From assembly GCA_051746985.1 (NCBI GenBank), contig JBNJFP010000012.1, forward strand, positions 25,647-89,646: a stretch of 64,000 nt of DNA, in the 5' to 3' direction. The stretch is from Fodinibius sp051746985 (lineage in GTDB: Bacteria > Bacteroidota > Rhodothermia > Balneolales > Balneolaceae). Shown in pieces: positions 16,284-24,767 of this stretch (positions within the stretch are counted from its first letter, which is position 1; every line of letters starts with the position of its first letter). The notes beneath the pieces were generated by a model. The model did not search any database. It was not told the DNA's origin and saw only the letters and a list, made by a program, of their open reading frames with translations. The position numbers and the translations under genes are program-made.

Positions 16284-16708
16284 AAATTAAAAAATGAGTA
16301 AATGAAAAAGTTTAAATTATGAAGAAAAATATAATAAAGGATAAGAGTTACGAGTTTGCATTAGAAATCGTACAACTTTCAAAAGTATTAAATAAATCCC
16401 GTCAATTCGTACTTTCAAGACAGATTCTTAAAAGTGGAACCTCAATTGGTGCCAACGATGAAGAGGGAATTGGAGGACAAACCAAAAAAGATTTCCGTGC
16501 TAAAATGTCTATTGCCTATAAAGAGACAAGAGAAACACACTATTAGTTACGATTACTAAAAGACCGTAATCTAATTACGGATAATCTTGGAAATAAGTTG
16601 ATAGAAGAATGTCATGAACTTAAAAGTATACTCGGATCTATATTGGTATCTCTTAATAAATCATTAGACAACTAAACTATTTTTCATTTACTCATTTTTA
16701 ATTTTTAA
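16283..16708. repeat. IVS-like unit: inverted arms tightly enclosing a four-helix-bundle gene
   Basis: The left arm 16283-16309 and the right arm 16680-16706 are reverse complements, differing only by one A in an A run; the core is TGAGTAAATGAAAAA. The enclosed gene starts nine bases after the left arm and ends four bases before the right arm. A transcript would fold into a long stem with the gene as its loop, the same architecture as intervening sequences of 23S rRNA genes that encode proteins of this family. No rRNA is present here. Confidence 0.7.
16319..16675 (+). pseudogene. Four-helix-bundle (S23/IVP family) gene interrupted by an in-frame TAG
   Basis: The frame encodes 118 codons with a single amber codon at 16544-16546. 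The upstream part reads YEFALEIVQLSKVL...LKSGTSIGANDEEG, the usual family signature, and the downstream part reads LRLLKDRNLI...ILVSLNKSLDN. The stop follows RETHY, where relatives have Trp in the motif YWLRLL, so a TGG to TAG change explains it. A product ending at the amber codon would be 75 residues and lack the last helix. Codons on both sides are otherwise intact, so the inactivation is recent. It is a different subtype from the intact copy at 10841. Confidence 0.85.
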
Positions 16709-16787
16709 CCCGTATCATCGGCATTCTATTCTCAGCTAAAAACTCTTATATTTAGCGCTCATTTAAATTTCAGCAAGACATCATTTC

Positions 16788-18428
16788 ATGAAGGATTACC
16801 TGCGCTCTATCATCAAAACATCGCTGCAGCAGTTTGACCTCACCGACGACCAAATCCCCGAGATTCAGATCGAAAAGCCGAACCAGCCTGAGCACGGCGA
16901 CGCAGCCTCTAATATTGCCATGAATCTGGCCAGCGTACTCAAAATGAATCCCCGCAACATTGCCGAACAGATTGTTGGACAACTTGAATACGATGAACGA
17001 AAACTCAAAGCCGTAGAAATTGCCGGACCTGGTTTTATCAACTTCCGCTATGCTGAAAATTATCTTTTTGATGAGCTTGCTGATATCCTCAACAAAGGAT
17101 CAGAATTTGGAAAGTCAACCACTCTTGATGGAAAGCGCATCCTTGTAGAATTTGTGAGTGCCAATCCAACTGGTCCGCTCACCGTTGGCCACGGGCGAAA
17201 TGCTGTTTTAGGTGATACGGTTGCTAACCTTTTGGAGTGGACTGGCGCCGAGGTTGATCGCGAGTATTATTTTAACAACGCCGGGCGACAAATGCGGAAA
17301 CTGGGAGAAAGCGTCCGCGCTCGTTACCTGCAACTGTTGGGGCATAACGCCGAGCTGCCGGAAGAAGGTTATGAGGGCGAATACATCAAAGGTATCGCCC
17401 AAGAATTGATTAATGAACACGGCGAAAAGCTACTCGATACTGAAGAAGTTGATCCCTTTAAGGACAAAGCTGAGCAGGTAATTTTTGATGAGATTCAGGC
17501 TACGCTCAAACGGATGAACATCGAAATGGATTCCTTTTTCAACGAAAAAGAAGTCTATGAGGACGGCTCCATCGACAAAGCGGTAGAAATACTCCGTGAA
17601 AAAGATTTAGCCTACGATAAAGACGGGGCAACGTGGTTTCGCACTACCGACTTTGGCAAAGATAAAGATACGGTGCTCATCAAAAGTACGGGCGAACCAA
17701 CGTATCGTCTGCCCGACATCGCTTACCACGCCAACAAACTCGATCGCGGCTACGACCAGTGCATCGATGTATTTGGGGCAGACCATATTGATACCTATCC
17801 TGATGTACTTTCGGGTATCGAAGCCCTCGGTTATGATCGCAGCAAAATAGATGTCATTGTCTATCAATTTGTAACGCTTGTCAAAGATGGTAACCCCTTT
17901 AAAATGAGCACTCGAAAAGCCAACTTTGTGACGCTCGATGATTTGATGGATGAAGTTGGCGCTGATGTAACTCGTTTTTTCTTTGAGATGCGTGATCCCA
18001 ATACGCATCTTGAATTTGATGTGGGGCAGGCCAAAGAAGCGGGAGAAAAAAATCCAGTTTTTTATCTGCAGTACGCTCACGCACGCATTCACAGTATTTT
18101 GCGAAAAGTAGATCAGGATTACGATTTTAATGTTGAGGATGATCCCAAACTTGAGCTACTTACCCACGATGCCGAAACGGCTCTTATTAAAAGCCTACTG
18201 CGTTTTCCCGAGATGATTCAAAGTGCTGCCGATACCCGCGAGCCACATCGACTTATAAACTACCTTGAAGACTTGGCCTCAACTTTTACTTCTTTTTATC
18301 ACGACTGCCGAATCTTAGGTGAGGAAGAAGAACTCGTTCAGGCACGTTCCGCCTTGGCTAAAGCTACAGCACAAGTGCTGGCAAATGGATTAGGTATTTT
18401 GGGTATTTCTGCTCCGAAAAAGATGTGA
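16788..18428 (+). CDS. argS: Arginyl-tRNA synthetase
   Basis: Class I synthetase that charges tRNA-Arg. The N-terminal Arg-tRNA synthetase domain (residues 1-85) binds the tRNA D-loop. The HIGH-type motif is VGHGRN at residues 133-138 after SANPTGPLT, and the KMSKS-type motif is KMSTRKAN from residue 372. The C-terminal DALR anticodon-binding domain covers about 430-546, ending in GLGILGISAPKKM, where the terminal methionine is characteristic of the family. Length of 546 residues is typical. It is transcribed alone; the following 180 bases contain only a double hairpin. The tRNA-Arg(TCG) at the end of the window is one of its substrates. Confidence 0.97.
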   Translation: MKDYLRSIIKTSLQQFDLTDDQIPEIQIEKPNQPEHGDAASNIAMNLASVLKMNPRNIAEQIVGQLEYDERKLKAVEIAGPGFINFRYAENYLFDELADILNKGSEFGKSTTLDGKRILVEFVSANPTGPLTVGHGRNAVLGDTVANLLEWTGAEVDREYYFNNAGRQMRKLGESVRARYLQLLGHNAELPEEGYEGEYIKGIAQELINEHGEKLLDTEEVDPFKDKAEQVIFDEIQATLKRMNIEMDSFFNEKEVYEDGSIDKAVEILREKDLAYDKDGATWFRTTDFGKDKDTVLIKSTGEPTYRLPDIAYHANKLDRGYDQCIDVFGADHIDTYPDVLSGIEALGYDRSKIDVIVYQFVTLVKDGNPFKMSTRKANFVTLDDLMDEVGADVTRFFFEMRDPNTHLEFDVGQAKEAGEKNPVFYLQYAHARIHSILRKVDQDYDFNVEDDPKLELLTHDAETALIKSLLRFPEMIQSAADTREPHRLINYLEDLASTFTSFYHDCRILGEEEELVQARSALAKATAQVLANGLGILGISAPKKM

Positions 18429-18514
18429 TTTTGATAAATACCTAATATCTCATCCTGAACTTTTCTTAAAGCCGGAATCGGTTTCATTCTCCCTACTCAT
18501 AATAATTCACATCT

Positions 18515-18583
18515 CGTTCCGTAGCTCTGCTGCGGAACGCATAACACTATTTGTAAAAGGCACCGCAGCAGAGCTACGGTGCC
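18515..18583. repeat. Pair of stem-loops with fully complementary loops
   Basis: Hairpin A has stem CGTTCCG/CGGAACG (18515-18521, 18533-18539) and loop TAGCTCTGCTG. Hairpin B has stem GGCACCG/CGGTGCC (18559-18565, 18577-18583) and loop CAGCAGAGCTA. The 11-base loops are exact reverse complements, so the two can also pair with one another as a larger stem. This resembles an inverted REP pair (BIME). It sits between argS and the methyltransferase gene, which converge, and may shape both mRNA 3' ends. Confidence 0.75.
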
Positions 18584-18608
18584 AGATATATTATTTGCCA
18601 GGTAGAAC

Positions 18609-19415
18609 TTAAGCGGGAACCAGTTTCGTAAAACAGACAATGCCCTTGGTAAATTGATCAACAACGGAAAACCCGGCACGCTCAAACATCTGATTACTTT
18701 CCTCAATGGTCCAAAAAGACAACCCGCCCAATCCAGCCGAATCCTGCATCAACCGGATATACCAGGTTGGTGATTTTATCAGATGCATCATAAAAAAGAT
18801 TCCATTTTTCTTGATAACGCGCCGCGCCTCATAAAGCACTTTTAGCGGATCGGTAAGCTCATTAAGCGTGCCTCCCATCATCAGTCCATCAAAAGTGGCC
18901 CCGAAAAATGGCAGGTAGCGGGCATCCGCTCGCAACAAATATAAGTTGGTTTGATCAGCTTCTGCCTTCAGTCGGGCTTTGTCCAACATTTGCTTTGAAA
19001 AATCAAGACCCACAACATGACTGTCCGGAAACTCCTTTTTTACCAATCGTCCGTACAGCGCCGTTGAACACCCCATATCCATATACAACTTTCCGGGATC
19101 AGGATTCAACCATTTGATAAGCAGCTCTTTCTCCTTTTGGATGGGAAAATCTTCTCCCGACAAAATAGATAATGACCGCTTCCGCCACAGATCCTCATAA
19201 ATTGCAGCCGTCACCTTCCAGTGGTTCGAGCTCTGTGCCCATGTCATTGCTCCCTGCTCATCGGCAAGTAAGTCAATGATATTATTTCTAATTTCATACT
19301 CATCCCCTTTATTCGAGCAGATAGTGCCGTTGAAATTTTTCTGCAGGTCAGCAACTTCGGCGGGAATTGTTATAGCGGCCCGTTCATATTTGGGAGATCT
19401 AATTTCGAGAGACAT
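18609..19415 (-). CDS. Class I SAM-dependent methyltransferase with Trm112-like N-terminus
   Basis: A cytoplasmic protein of 268 residues. Residues 10-52 resemble the Trm112-type strand pair (FNGTICSNKGDEYEIRNNIIDLL), though with a single cysteine rather than a zinc site. Motif I, YMDMGCSTALYGRL, is at residues 111-124 and the post-I acidic residue is in VVGLDFSKQM. Motif IV-like DGLMMGGTLNELTDP follows. This is the Methyltransf_11 fold used by UbiE/MenG and many small-molecule enzymes; the substrate is unknown. It stands 90 bases behind the SAM hydrolase gene on the same strand, so the end of the dnaN transcript would contain two SAM-handling genes. Confidence 0.85.
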   Translation of the reverse strand: MSLEIRSPKYERAAITIPAEVADLQKNFNGTICSNKGDEYEIRNNIIDLLADEQGAMTWAQSSNHWKVTAAIYEDLWRKRSLSILSGEDFPIQKEKELLIKWLNPDPGKLYMDMGCSTALYGRLVKKEFPDSHVVGLDFSKQMLDKARLKAEADQTNLYLLRADARYLPFFGATFDGLMMGGTLNELTDPLKVLYEARRVIKKNGIFFMMHLIKSPTWYIRLMQDSAGLGGLSFWTIEESNQMFERAGFSVVDQFTKGIVCFTKLVPA

Positions 19416-19505
19416 AATGCTTGTGTGTATCTGTGGATATTGTCTAAGATTGACAACTAACGTGTCAATTCAACCCAAGTTGATACGCAAACAAGAAGGT
19501 AGGTG

Positions 19506-20312
19506 TTACGATTCCGGCTGACTCTCTTTCTGTAGGATAAGCGAAATCTGCGCGCCCTTTTGCACGCCCAGCATTTCTTGGGCATTTCCCTTGTTAATAC
19601 CGACCTCCAGCATGCCCGAGCTACCAATATAAGCTACCGGTTCACCATCGGTGACATTACCGAAGGTCATGGCAATCTCATCAAGAATAGTATTGCCTAC
19701 ATAAATACGCACACTTTTATCCCCGATAACGTCTTCGAGCAGATCCTCGGTGATATTAGTAACCAAGTTGCCAAACTTGTCGATGTGGATAACCATACCT
19801 TCCAGACCGTCTTTATCGGCGATGGGGACCGTCCAGCGATAATTTACCAGCTCATCAATAGGTTCACCGAGTTCATCCAGATCAACACCCTGACTAAGAT
19901 GCGCTGCTACCGGCGCAAATATATCACGCCCGTGAAACGTTTTCGATGGATTTTCTCTCCAATAACGTTCATTTGTCAATCGGACTGCCTTATACTCCAC
20001 ATCAGTGGTTAAAAGAGAAAAAATCCCATTATCAGGACCTACAAAATATTGATCCCCAACTTTTAAGGCCACCGGATTGCGTTCGGTTCCCACTCCGGGA
20101 TCAACAACAACGGTATGCACCGTGTTTTTTGGAAATAGCATGGCCGAATTTTGCAGAATCCACGAGCCGGCCATAATATCCTGGGAGGGAATTTCGTGCG
20201 AAATATCCACCAGCCGCACGTCTGGTACAATGTTGAGCATTACCGCCTTCATGGCACTCACATAGTAATCCCGCAGACCAAAATCGGTCGTGAGTGTAAT
20301 CACATTACGCAT
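19506..20312 (-). CDS. SAM hydroxide adenosyltransferase (DUF62 family)
   Basis: Splits S-adenosylmethionine to adenosine and methionine using water; relatives include the fluorinase and chlorinase of actinomycetes. The N-terminal ITLTTDFGLRDYYVSAMK, then VDISHEIPSQDI, VHTVVVDPGVGT and YFVGPDNGIFSLL are family hallmarks (residues 5-110), including the catalytic Asp, Arg and His set of the hydrolase branch. The C-terminal domain carries VIHIDKFGNLVTNI and YIGSSGMLEVGINKGNA. Length of 268 residues is normal. Its ATG lies eight bases inside the 3' end of dnaN, so the two are probably translationally coupled. The physiological purpose of the enzyme is unclear in general. Confidence 0.93.
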   Translation of the reverse strand: MRNVITLTTDFGLRDYYVSAMKAVMLNIVPDVRLVDISHEIPSQDIMAGSWILQNSAMLFPKNTVHTVVVDPGVGTERNPVALKVGDQYFVGPDNGIFSLLTTDVEYKAVRLTNERYWRENPSKTFHGRDIFAPVAAHLSQGVDLDELGEPIDELVNYRWTVPIADKDGLEGMVIHIDKFGNLVTNITEDLLEDVIGDKSVRIYVGNTILDEIAMTFGNVTDGEPVAYIGSSGMLEVGINKGNAQEMLGVQKGAQISLILQKESQPES

Positions 20313-21420
20313 AGGTATTGAGCATCACCGGCATCACGAGCATAAGAATACGCTCATTTTCTTCCTCGTCTGAGGGCTTGACGATTCCTGCTCTGTTGGG
20401 AGTAGAAAATTCGAAATAGACTTCTTCATCATCCACATTACCCAGCACATCAGCGAGATATTTTGCATTAAAGCCAATCTCCATCTCGTCGTTGCTGTAC
20501 TCACAGGCAATAGTCTCCTTTGCCTCGCTACTCATATCAATATCCTCGGCGCGAATGGTAAGCTTATCAGGGTTGAGCTGCAGGCGAATTTGGCGTGTCG
20601 TGGAACTGGAAAAAATAGCAACACGCTTTACCGTAGCCAGCATCTGCTCTTTATTAATAATGAGTGTCTTGTCATTATCTTTGGGAATTACCGACTCATA
20701 ATTGGGATACTGCTCGTTGATAAGCCGCGTGATTACAATGGTGTTTCCACTTTTAAATCGCACATGGTCTTCTGTGATGGTAAGTACGCACTCCTCATCG
20801 TGCAATGCTTTTTGCACCAGATTTAATGCCTTTTCGGGCACGATAAAATCAACCTCTTTATCGCTGGTCAAATCTTCTTTAATGTACTTAACCAAGCGAT
20901 GGCCGTCGGTGGCAACAAACTTGCTTTCATCTGCGCCAATATCAAAATACACACCCATCATTGCCGGGCGGAGATCATCGTTAGATACAGCAAAAAGCGT
21001 TTTATCAATAGCGGAAGCAATAAGCTCGCGCGTGGTGTCGAGGGTATGTCCCTCATCAAGGTTAGGCACCTCAGGGAACTCATCGGGATCTTCGCCCACC
21101 AATTTATAGGTACCTTTATCGGTTCGGAACTTAATATTAAATTTCTCATCCACTTCGAACGAAACGGGAATATCCGGTAGTTGTCGGAGCGTTTCAATTA
21201 ATCGACGTGCGGGAATTGCCACCGCTCCACCTTCGTCAATATCCGCATCCATTGACTCAAGAATAGAAATTTCCAGATCGGTTGCGGTCAAACGTATTTT
21301 GTCTCCATCACTCTCAAATAAAATGGTTTCTAAGATTGGAAGGGTTGCTTTATTGGGCACTGCCCCTGAAACAGCAGATAATGCCTTAACCAGTTCACTG
21401 CTTGATACGTTGAATTTCAT
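20305..21420 (-). CDS. dnaN: DNA polymerase III beta subunit (sliding clamp)
   Basis: Ring-shaped processivity factor of 371 residues with three repeated clamp domains. Diagnostic stretches are MKFNVSSSELVKALSAVSGAVPNKATLPILETILFE at the N-terminus, FVATDGHRLVKY at the end of domain two, VIPKDNDKTLIINKEQML at the start of domain three, and the C-terminal LMLVMPVMLNTYA, which corresponds to the peptide-binding 'MPMR' end with Val-Met in place of Met-Arg. No dnaA or DnaA-box cluster lies beside it, so this does not look like the replication origin. The SAM hydrolase gene overlaps its end. The 229 bases upstream, shared with miaA, are A/T-rich and form the divergent promoter region. Confidence 0.97.
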   Translation of the reverse strand: MKFNVSSSELVKALSAVSGAVPNKATLPILETILFESDGDKIRLTATDLEISILESMDADIDEGGAVAIPARRLIETLRQLPDIPVSFEVDEKFNIKFRTDKGTYKLVGEDPDEFPEVPNLDEGHTLDTTRELIASAIDKTLFAVSNDDLRPAMMGVYFDIGADESKFVATDGHRLVKYIKEDLTSDKEVDFIVPEKALNLVQKALHDEECVLTITEDHVRFKSGNTIVITRLINEQYPNYESVIPKDNDKTLIINKEQMLATVKRVAIFSSSTTRQIRLQLNPDKLTIRAEDIDMSSEAKETIACEYSNDEMEIGFNAKYLADVLGNVDDEEVYFEFSTPNRAGIVKPSDEEENERILMLVMPVMLNTYA

Positions 21421-21649
21421 AGATAAATATTTTTAGGCTAAGCGTTCGTCAGACCTCAAATTTCGTCTGAATAATAAGTACCATATACTAATAAATACTT
21501 GCTCTCTTAGCAACCGTATTACCGCCTCTTTCTGTAGGCACTTCAATTACTTTTTACCATATAAAAATCATCTCAACAATGTTAAAAGCGATGTATTTTT
21601 CATTATATTTCCCATCACAAAAATTATAGCTAACAGATCACGCATTCAC

Positions 21650-22579
21650 GTGCACATTGTTTTATTGGGACCCACGGCCGTGGGCAAAACCAGCCTTTCG
21701 ATAGCACTTGCCAAAGAACTGGATGCCGAAATTATATCCACCGATTCCCGCCAATGTTACAAGTATATGAACATTGGCACAGCCACCCCATCCCAAGAAG
21801 AACAAGCTGGCATACCACACTATAACCTCTCGATTATCGATCCCGCCACCAAAGACAGCGTGGTTAATTTTTATGAGCGGTCAATAAAATGGAACGAAGA
21901 TATTTCAGCCCGCGGCAAGAGCGTGCTATATGTTGGTGGCAGTACCCTCCACGTACAAAGTGTTATCCAGCCGCTGGATGACGTGCCCGAAGCTGACGAA
22001 GAAAATATTGCAACGCTCGAAGCAGAAATTGAGCAAGAGGGCATCGAATCGCTCTACGAAAAACTCCTTGAAGTGGATCCGGCATATTCCCAAAAAATGG
22101 ATGGCATGAATACCCAGCGTATCATCCGCGCTTTGGATGTGTGGATGCAAACCGGTCGCCCGTTCAGTTCATTTCATTCCGATGACAACACCATCAGCGT
22201 ACCCGACAATATGATTGTTTTTGGATTGCAGCGCGATCGCCAACAGCTTTACGAACGAATTAACCACCGGACTGATCAGATGTTTAAAGATGGCTTTCTG
22301 GATGAGGTTCGCGCAATTCTGGACAAGGGCTACTCGTTAGAAGATCCCGGACTAAATACCGTGGGATATAAAGAGGCTATTGCCTATTTGAACAACGATA
22401 TTTCGCGCGAACAGATGATTAAAGATATGAAAACACAAACGCGCCGCTATGCCAAGCGACAGCTTTCATGGTTTCGCCGCTGGGATTTCATTAACTGGAT
22501 TGACCTCGATAATACCGATACAAAATTGGCGATCGAATTTATCCGTCAACAGTTAGCAGCTAAGGCAAATAAAGATTAA
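21650..22579 (+). CDS. miaA: tRNA dimethylallyltransferase
   Basis: Transfers a dimethylallyl group to A37 of tRNAs reading UNN codons. The P-loop GPTAVGKT is at residues 7-14, DSRQ at 32-35 (the tRNA substrate-binding motif), and NIGTATPSQEE with IPHYNLSIIDP follow the family pattern. The C-terminal basic region QTRRYAKRQLSWFRRW binds tRNA. The start is GTG 21650; no ATG is available upstream in frame and the protein begins directly with the P-loop strand, as usual. It heads the plus-strand group miaA-purS-clpS-purQ-lptB. Confidence 0.96.
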   Translation: MHIVLLGPTAVGKTSLSIALAKELDAEIISTDSRQCYKYMNIGTATPSQEEQAGIPHYNLSIIDPATKDSVVNFYERSIKWNEDISARGKSVLYVGGSTLHVQSVIQPLDDVPEADEENIATLEAEIEQEGIESLYEKLLEVDPAYSQKMDGMNTQRIIRALDVWMQTGRPFSSFHSDDNTISVPDNMIVFGLQRDRQQLYERINHRTDQMFKDGFLDEVRAILDKGYSLEDPGLNTVGYKEAIAYLNNDISREQMIKDMKTQTRRYAKRQLSWFRRWDFINWIDLDNTDTKLAIEFIRQQLAAKANKD

Positions 22580-22617
22580 CTTTACCTTCATTTTAAACCC
22601 GCACATTTTTTATCACG

Positions 22618-22866
22618 ATGTATAAGGCTACCGTAAACGTAACTCTTCGAAAATCAATCTTGGATCCACAGGGCAAAGCTGCGCACAATGCCCTAAAAAA
22701 CCTCGGTCTTACTTCCATCGACCAGGTGCGCATCGGCAAACGCATTGAATTAGACATCGAGGCTTCCTCCAAAGACGAAGCCCATAGCGTTGCCGAAGAG
22801 GCCTGCACCAAGTTATTGGCCAATGAAGTAATGGAAGATTTTGAAATTGAGATACACGAAAACTAA
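22618..22866 (+). CDS. purS: Phosphoribosylformylglycinamidine synthase subunit PurS
   Basis: Small structural subunit (82 residues) of the three-part FGAM synthase PurLQS, which makes formylglycinamidine ribonucleotide in purine synthesis. It shows the complete PurS pattern: YKATVNVTLRKSILDPQGKA, the helix AAHNALKNLGLTSIDQVRIGKRIELDI, and a final amphipathic helix ending in EDFEIEIHEN. It bridges PurQ and small PurL. purQ follows two genes downstream with clpS between them; purL is not in the window. Confidence 0.96.
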   Translation: MYKATVNVTLRKSILDPQGKAAHNALKNLGLTSIDQVRIGKRIELDIEASSKDEAHSVAEEACTKLLANEVMEDFEIEIHEN

Positions 22867-22878
22867 TTAGCTATAGCT

Positions 22879-23223
22879 ATGCACGATCTGACTTTTAGCT
22901 TGTTAGCTTCGTTTGCTGGAACACAACAAGAGGAGCAGGAGGCTCCCGACGTTGACGTTGATGTTCTGGAGAAAGAACAGGAAGATGAAGAAGAAAAAAC
23001 GCCGTGGAGAGTTATTTTGTATGATGATGACATTCACACCTTCGATGAGGTAATCGGCCAGCTTATTAAAGCCCTGGGATGCTCTCAGGATCACGCCGAG
23101 AAGCTCGCTTACAAAGTGCATAACGAGGGCAAAGCCAATGTATATGAAGGCTCTTTTGAAGACTGCTTCGAAGTCAACGGCGTACTCAAAGAAATTCAAC
23201 TTGTCACCGAAATAAAAGGATAA
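22879..23223 (+). CDS. clpS: ClpS adaptor for ATP-dependent Clp protease
   Basis: N-end-rule adaptor that delivers substrates to ClpAP. The core is at residues 41-114: TPWRVILYDDDIHTFDEVI, the helix with GCSQDHAEKLAYKVHNEGKA (His81 in the position that lines the N-degron pocket), then VYEGSFEDCFEV. The first 40 residues are an acidic, flexible extension, longer than in E. coli ClpS (106 residues in total there) and possibly relevant to ClpA control. It lies between purS (12 bases) and purQ (4 bases), so its production is tied to purine synthesis genes. No clpA is in the window. Confidence 0.94.
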   Translation: MHDLTFSLLASFAGTQQEEQEAPDVDVDVLEKEQEDEEEKTPWRVILYDDDIHTFDEVIGQLIKALGCSQDHAEKLAYKVHNEGKANVYEGSFEDCFEVNGVLKEIQLVTEIKG

Positions 23224-23227
23224 CACC

Positions 23228-23929
23228 GTGTCTGCTACATTTGGAGTAATCGTATTTCCCGGATCAAACTGCGACCACGACGCATACCATGCGCTGGCGC
23301 ACATCATGAATGCTGAAACAAAATTTCTATGGCATAAAGATACCGACCTCTCAGATATCGACTTTCTGTTGGTTCCCGGTGGATTTTCATATGGCGACTA
23401 CCTCCGATCCGGAGCCATTGCCCGCTTTTCACCCATCATGCAATCGGTCATTGATTTTGCCAATAACGGCGGACCCGTTTTAGGTATATGTAATGGATTT
23501 CAGATTCTGCTGGAAGCAGGGCTGCTACCCGGAGCCATGCTCCATAACCAAGAGCTCCGCTTCATCTGCAAACAAACACATATTCGCTGCGAAACCTCGA
23601 ACACCCTTTTTACTCGAAATATCGAAAAGGGACAAGTATTGCAGGTGCCTGTTGCCCACGGCGAAGGAAATTATTTTACTGATGAAGAACAGTTAAAGAA
23701 GCTTCAAGATAACGACCAAGTTGTTTTCCGCTATTGTGATGCAAATGGTGATACCACTAAAGAAGCCAACTTTAACGGATCTGTGGATAATATCGCCGGC
23801 ATCTGCAACACACAGCGCAATGTTCTGGGCATGATGCCGCATCCCGAACGTGCCGTAGAAAAATTGATAGGTTCTGACGATGGCAAACGCATTTTTGAAT
23901 CTGTTCTTAATGAACTCGCTGTAGCTTAA
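23228..23929 (+). CDS. purQ: Phosphoribosylformylglycinamidine synthase subunit PurQ (glutaminase)
   Basis: Class I glutamine amidotransferase subunit that supplies ammonia to PurL. FGVIVFPGSNCDHDA opens the domain, PGGFSYGDYLR forms the oxyanion strand, the nucleophile is Cys88 in GICNGFQIL, and the His-Glu pair lies in GMMPHPERAVE. The protein is complete at 233 residues. GTG 23228 is chosen because it follows the clpS stop by four bases and no ATG precedes the conserved FGVIVFPG strand. Confidence 0.96.
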   Translation: MSATFGVIVFPGSNCDHDAYHALAHIMNAETKFLWHKDTDLSDIDFLLVPGGFSYGDYLRSGAIARFSPIMQSVIDFANNGGPVLGICNGFQILLEAGLLPGAMLHNQELRFICKQTHIRCETSNTLFTRNIEKGQVLQVPVAHGEGNYFTDEEQLKKLQDNDQVVFRYCDANGDTTKEANFNGSVDNIAGICNTQRNVLGMMPHPERAVEKLIGSDDGKRIFESVLNELAVA

Positions 23930-23944
23930 ACAGACCGCGTTATT

Positions 23945-24718
23945 ATGCCGGATCAATCATCCAACAAAACGCTTTACAGCCAAGGACTTACCAAAAGCTA
24001 CAAAAAGCGTACGGTTGTTTCGGATGTATCCATCGATGTTTCACAGGGTGAAATTGTGGGACTTTTAGGTCCCAATGGTGCCGGCAAAACGACCACTTTT
24101 TACATGTTCGTAGGGTTGGTAACCCCCGACAAAGGCCAAATTTTTCTGGATGATAAAAAGCTGACTGGCATGCCAATGTATAAGCGTGCCCGCCTTGGCG
24201 TGGGCTACCTTTCGCAAGAAGCCAGCGTATTTCGAAACCTGACAGTGCGCGAAAACCTGGAATCCATACTCCAGTTTTTTGATTTTACCGATAAGCAAAT
24301 TAAACAGCGGGTCGATCAGCTGATCGAAGAATTTGGACTCGAACGTGTTGCAGACAGCAAGGGATACAGCCTGTCGGGCGGAGAGCGGCGGCGAACAGAA
24401 ATTGCCCGGGCACTAGTCACGGACCCTAAATTTATCCTCTTAGATGAGCCTTTCGCCGGCGTTGATCCGATTGCGGTTGAAGATATTCAGGAGATCGTTG
24501 CCGACCTCAAATATCGCAACATTGGGATATTTATCACCGACCACAATGTGCACGAAACGCTGGCCATCACCGATCGTGCCTATTTGCTTTTTGAGGGACG
24601 TATTCTCAAAGAGGGGTCCGCCGATCAGCTGGCCGAAGATAAAGAAGCCCGCCGGCTATATCTGGGCAACCAATTTAAGCTGGATCGATACGGGCGACAG
24701 CAGGAAGAGGAAGAGTAG
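23945..24718 (+). CDS. lptB: LPS export ABC transporter ATP-binding protein
   Basis: ATPase of the Lpt machine that extracts lipopolysaccharide from the inner membrane. Walker A GPNGAGKT is at residues 42-49. The Q-loop is in GYLSQEASVFRNLTVRENL, the ABC signature is LSGGERRRTEIARAL, Walker B FILLDEPFAGVDP, and the His switch is in IFITDHNVHETL. The GYLSQEASVFR segment and DHNVHETL are diagnostic of LptB among ABC ATPases. Its presence indicates an LPS-bearing outer membrane. It ends the miaA-to-lptB gene group and converges with the namZ gene. Confidence 0.95.
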   Translation: MPDQSSNKTLYSQGLTKSYKKRTVVSDVSIDVSQGEIVGLLGPNGAGKTTTFYMFVGLVTPDKGQIFLDDKKLTGMPMYKRARLGVGYLSQEASVFRNLTVRENLESILQFFDFTDKQIKQRVDQLIEEFGLERVADSKGYSLSGGERRRTEIARALVTDPKFILLDEPFAGVDPIAVEDIQEIVADLKYRNIGIFITDHNVHETLAITDRAYLLFEGRILKEGSADQLAEDKEARRLYLGNQFKLDRYGRQQEEEE

Positions 24719-24767
24719 TCCAACTACTCCCCTTTGCCTTAAATGCCTACATCAAGATAACCTGAGT

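Noticed and set aside
20305..21649. Replication origin next to dnaN
   Set aside because: No dnaA gene, DnaA-box cluster or AT-rich repeat array was seen in the region upstream of dnaN.
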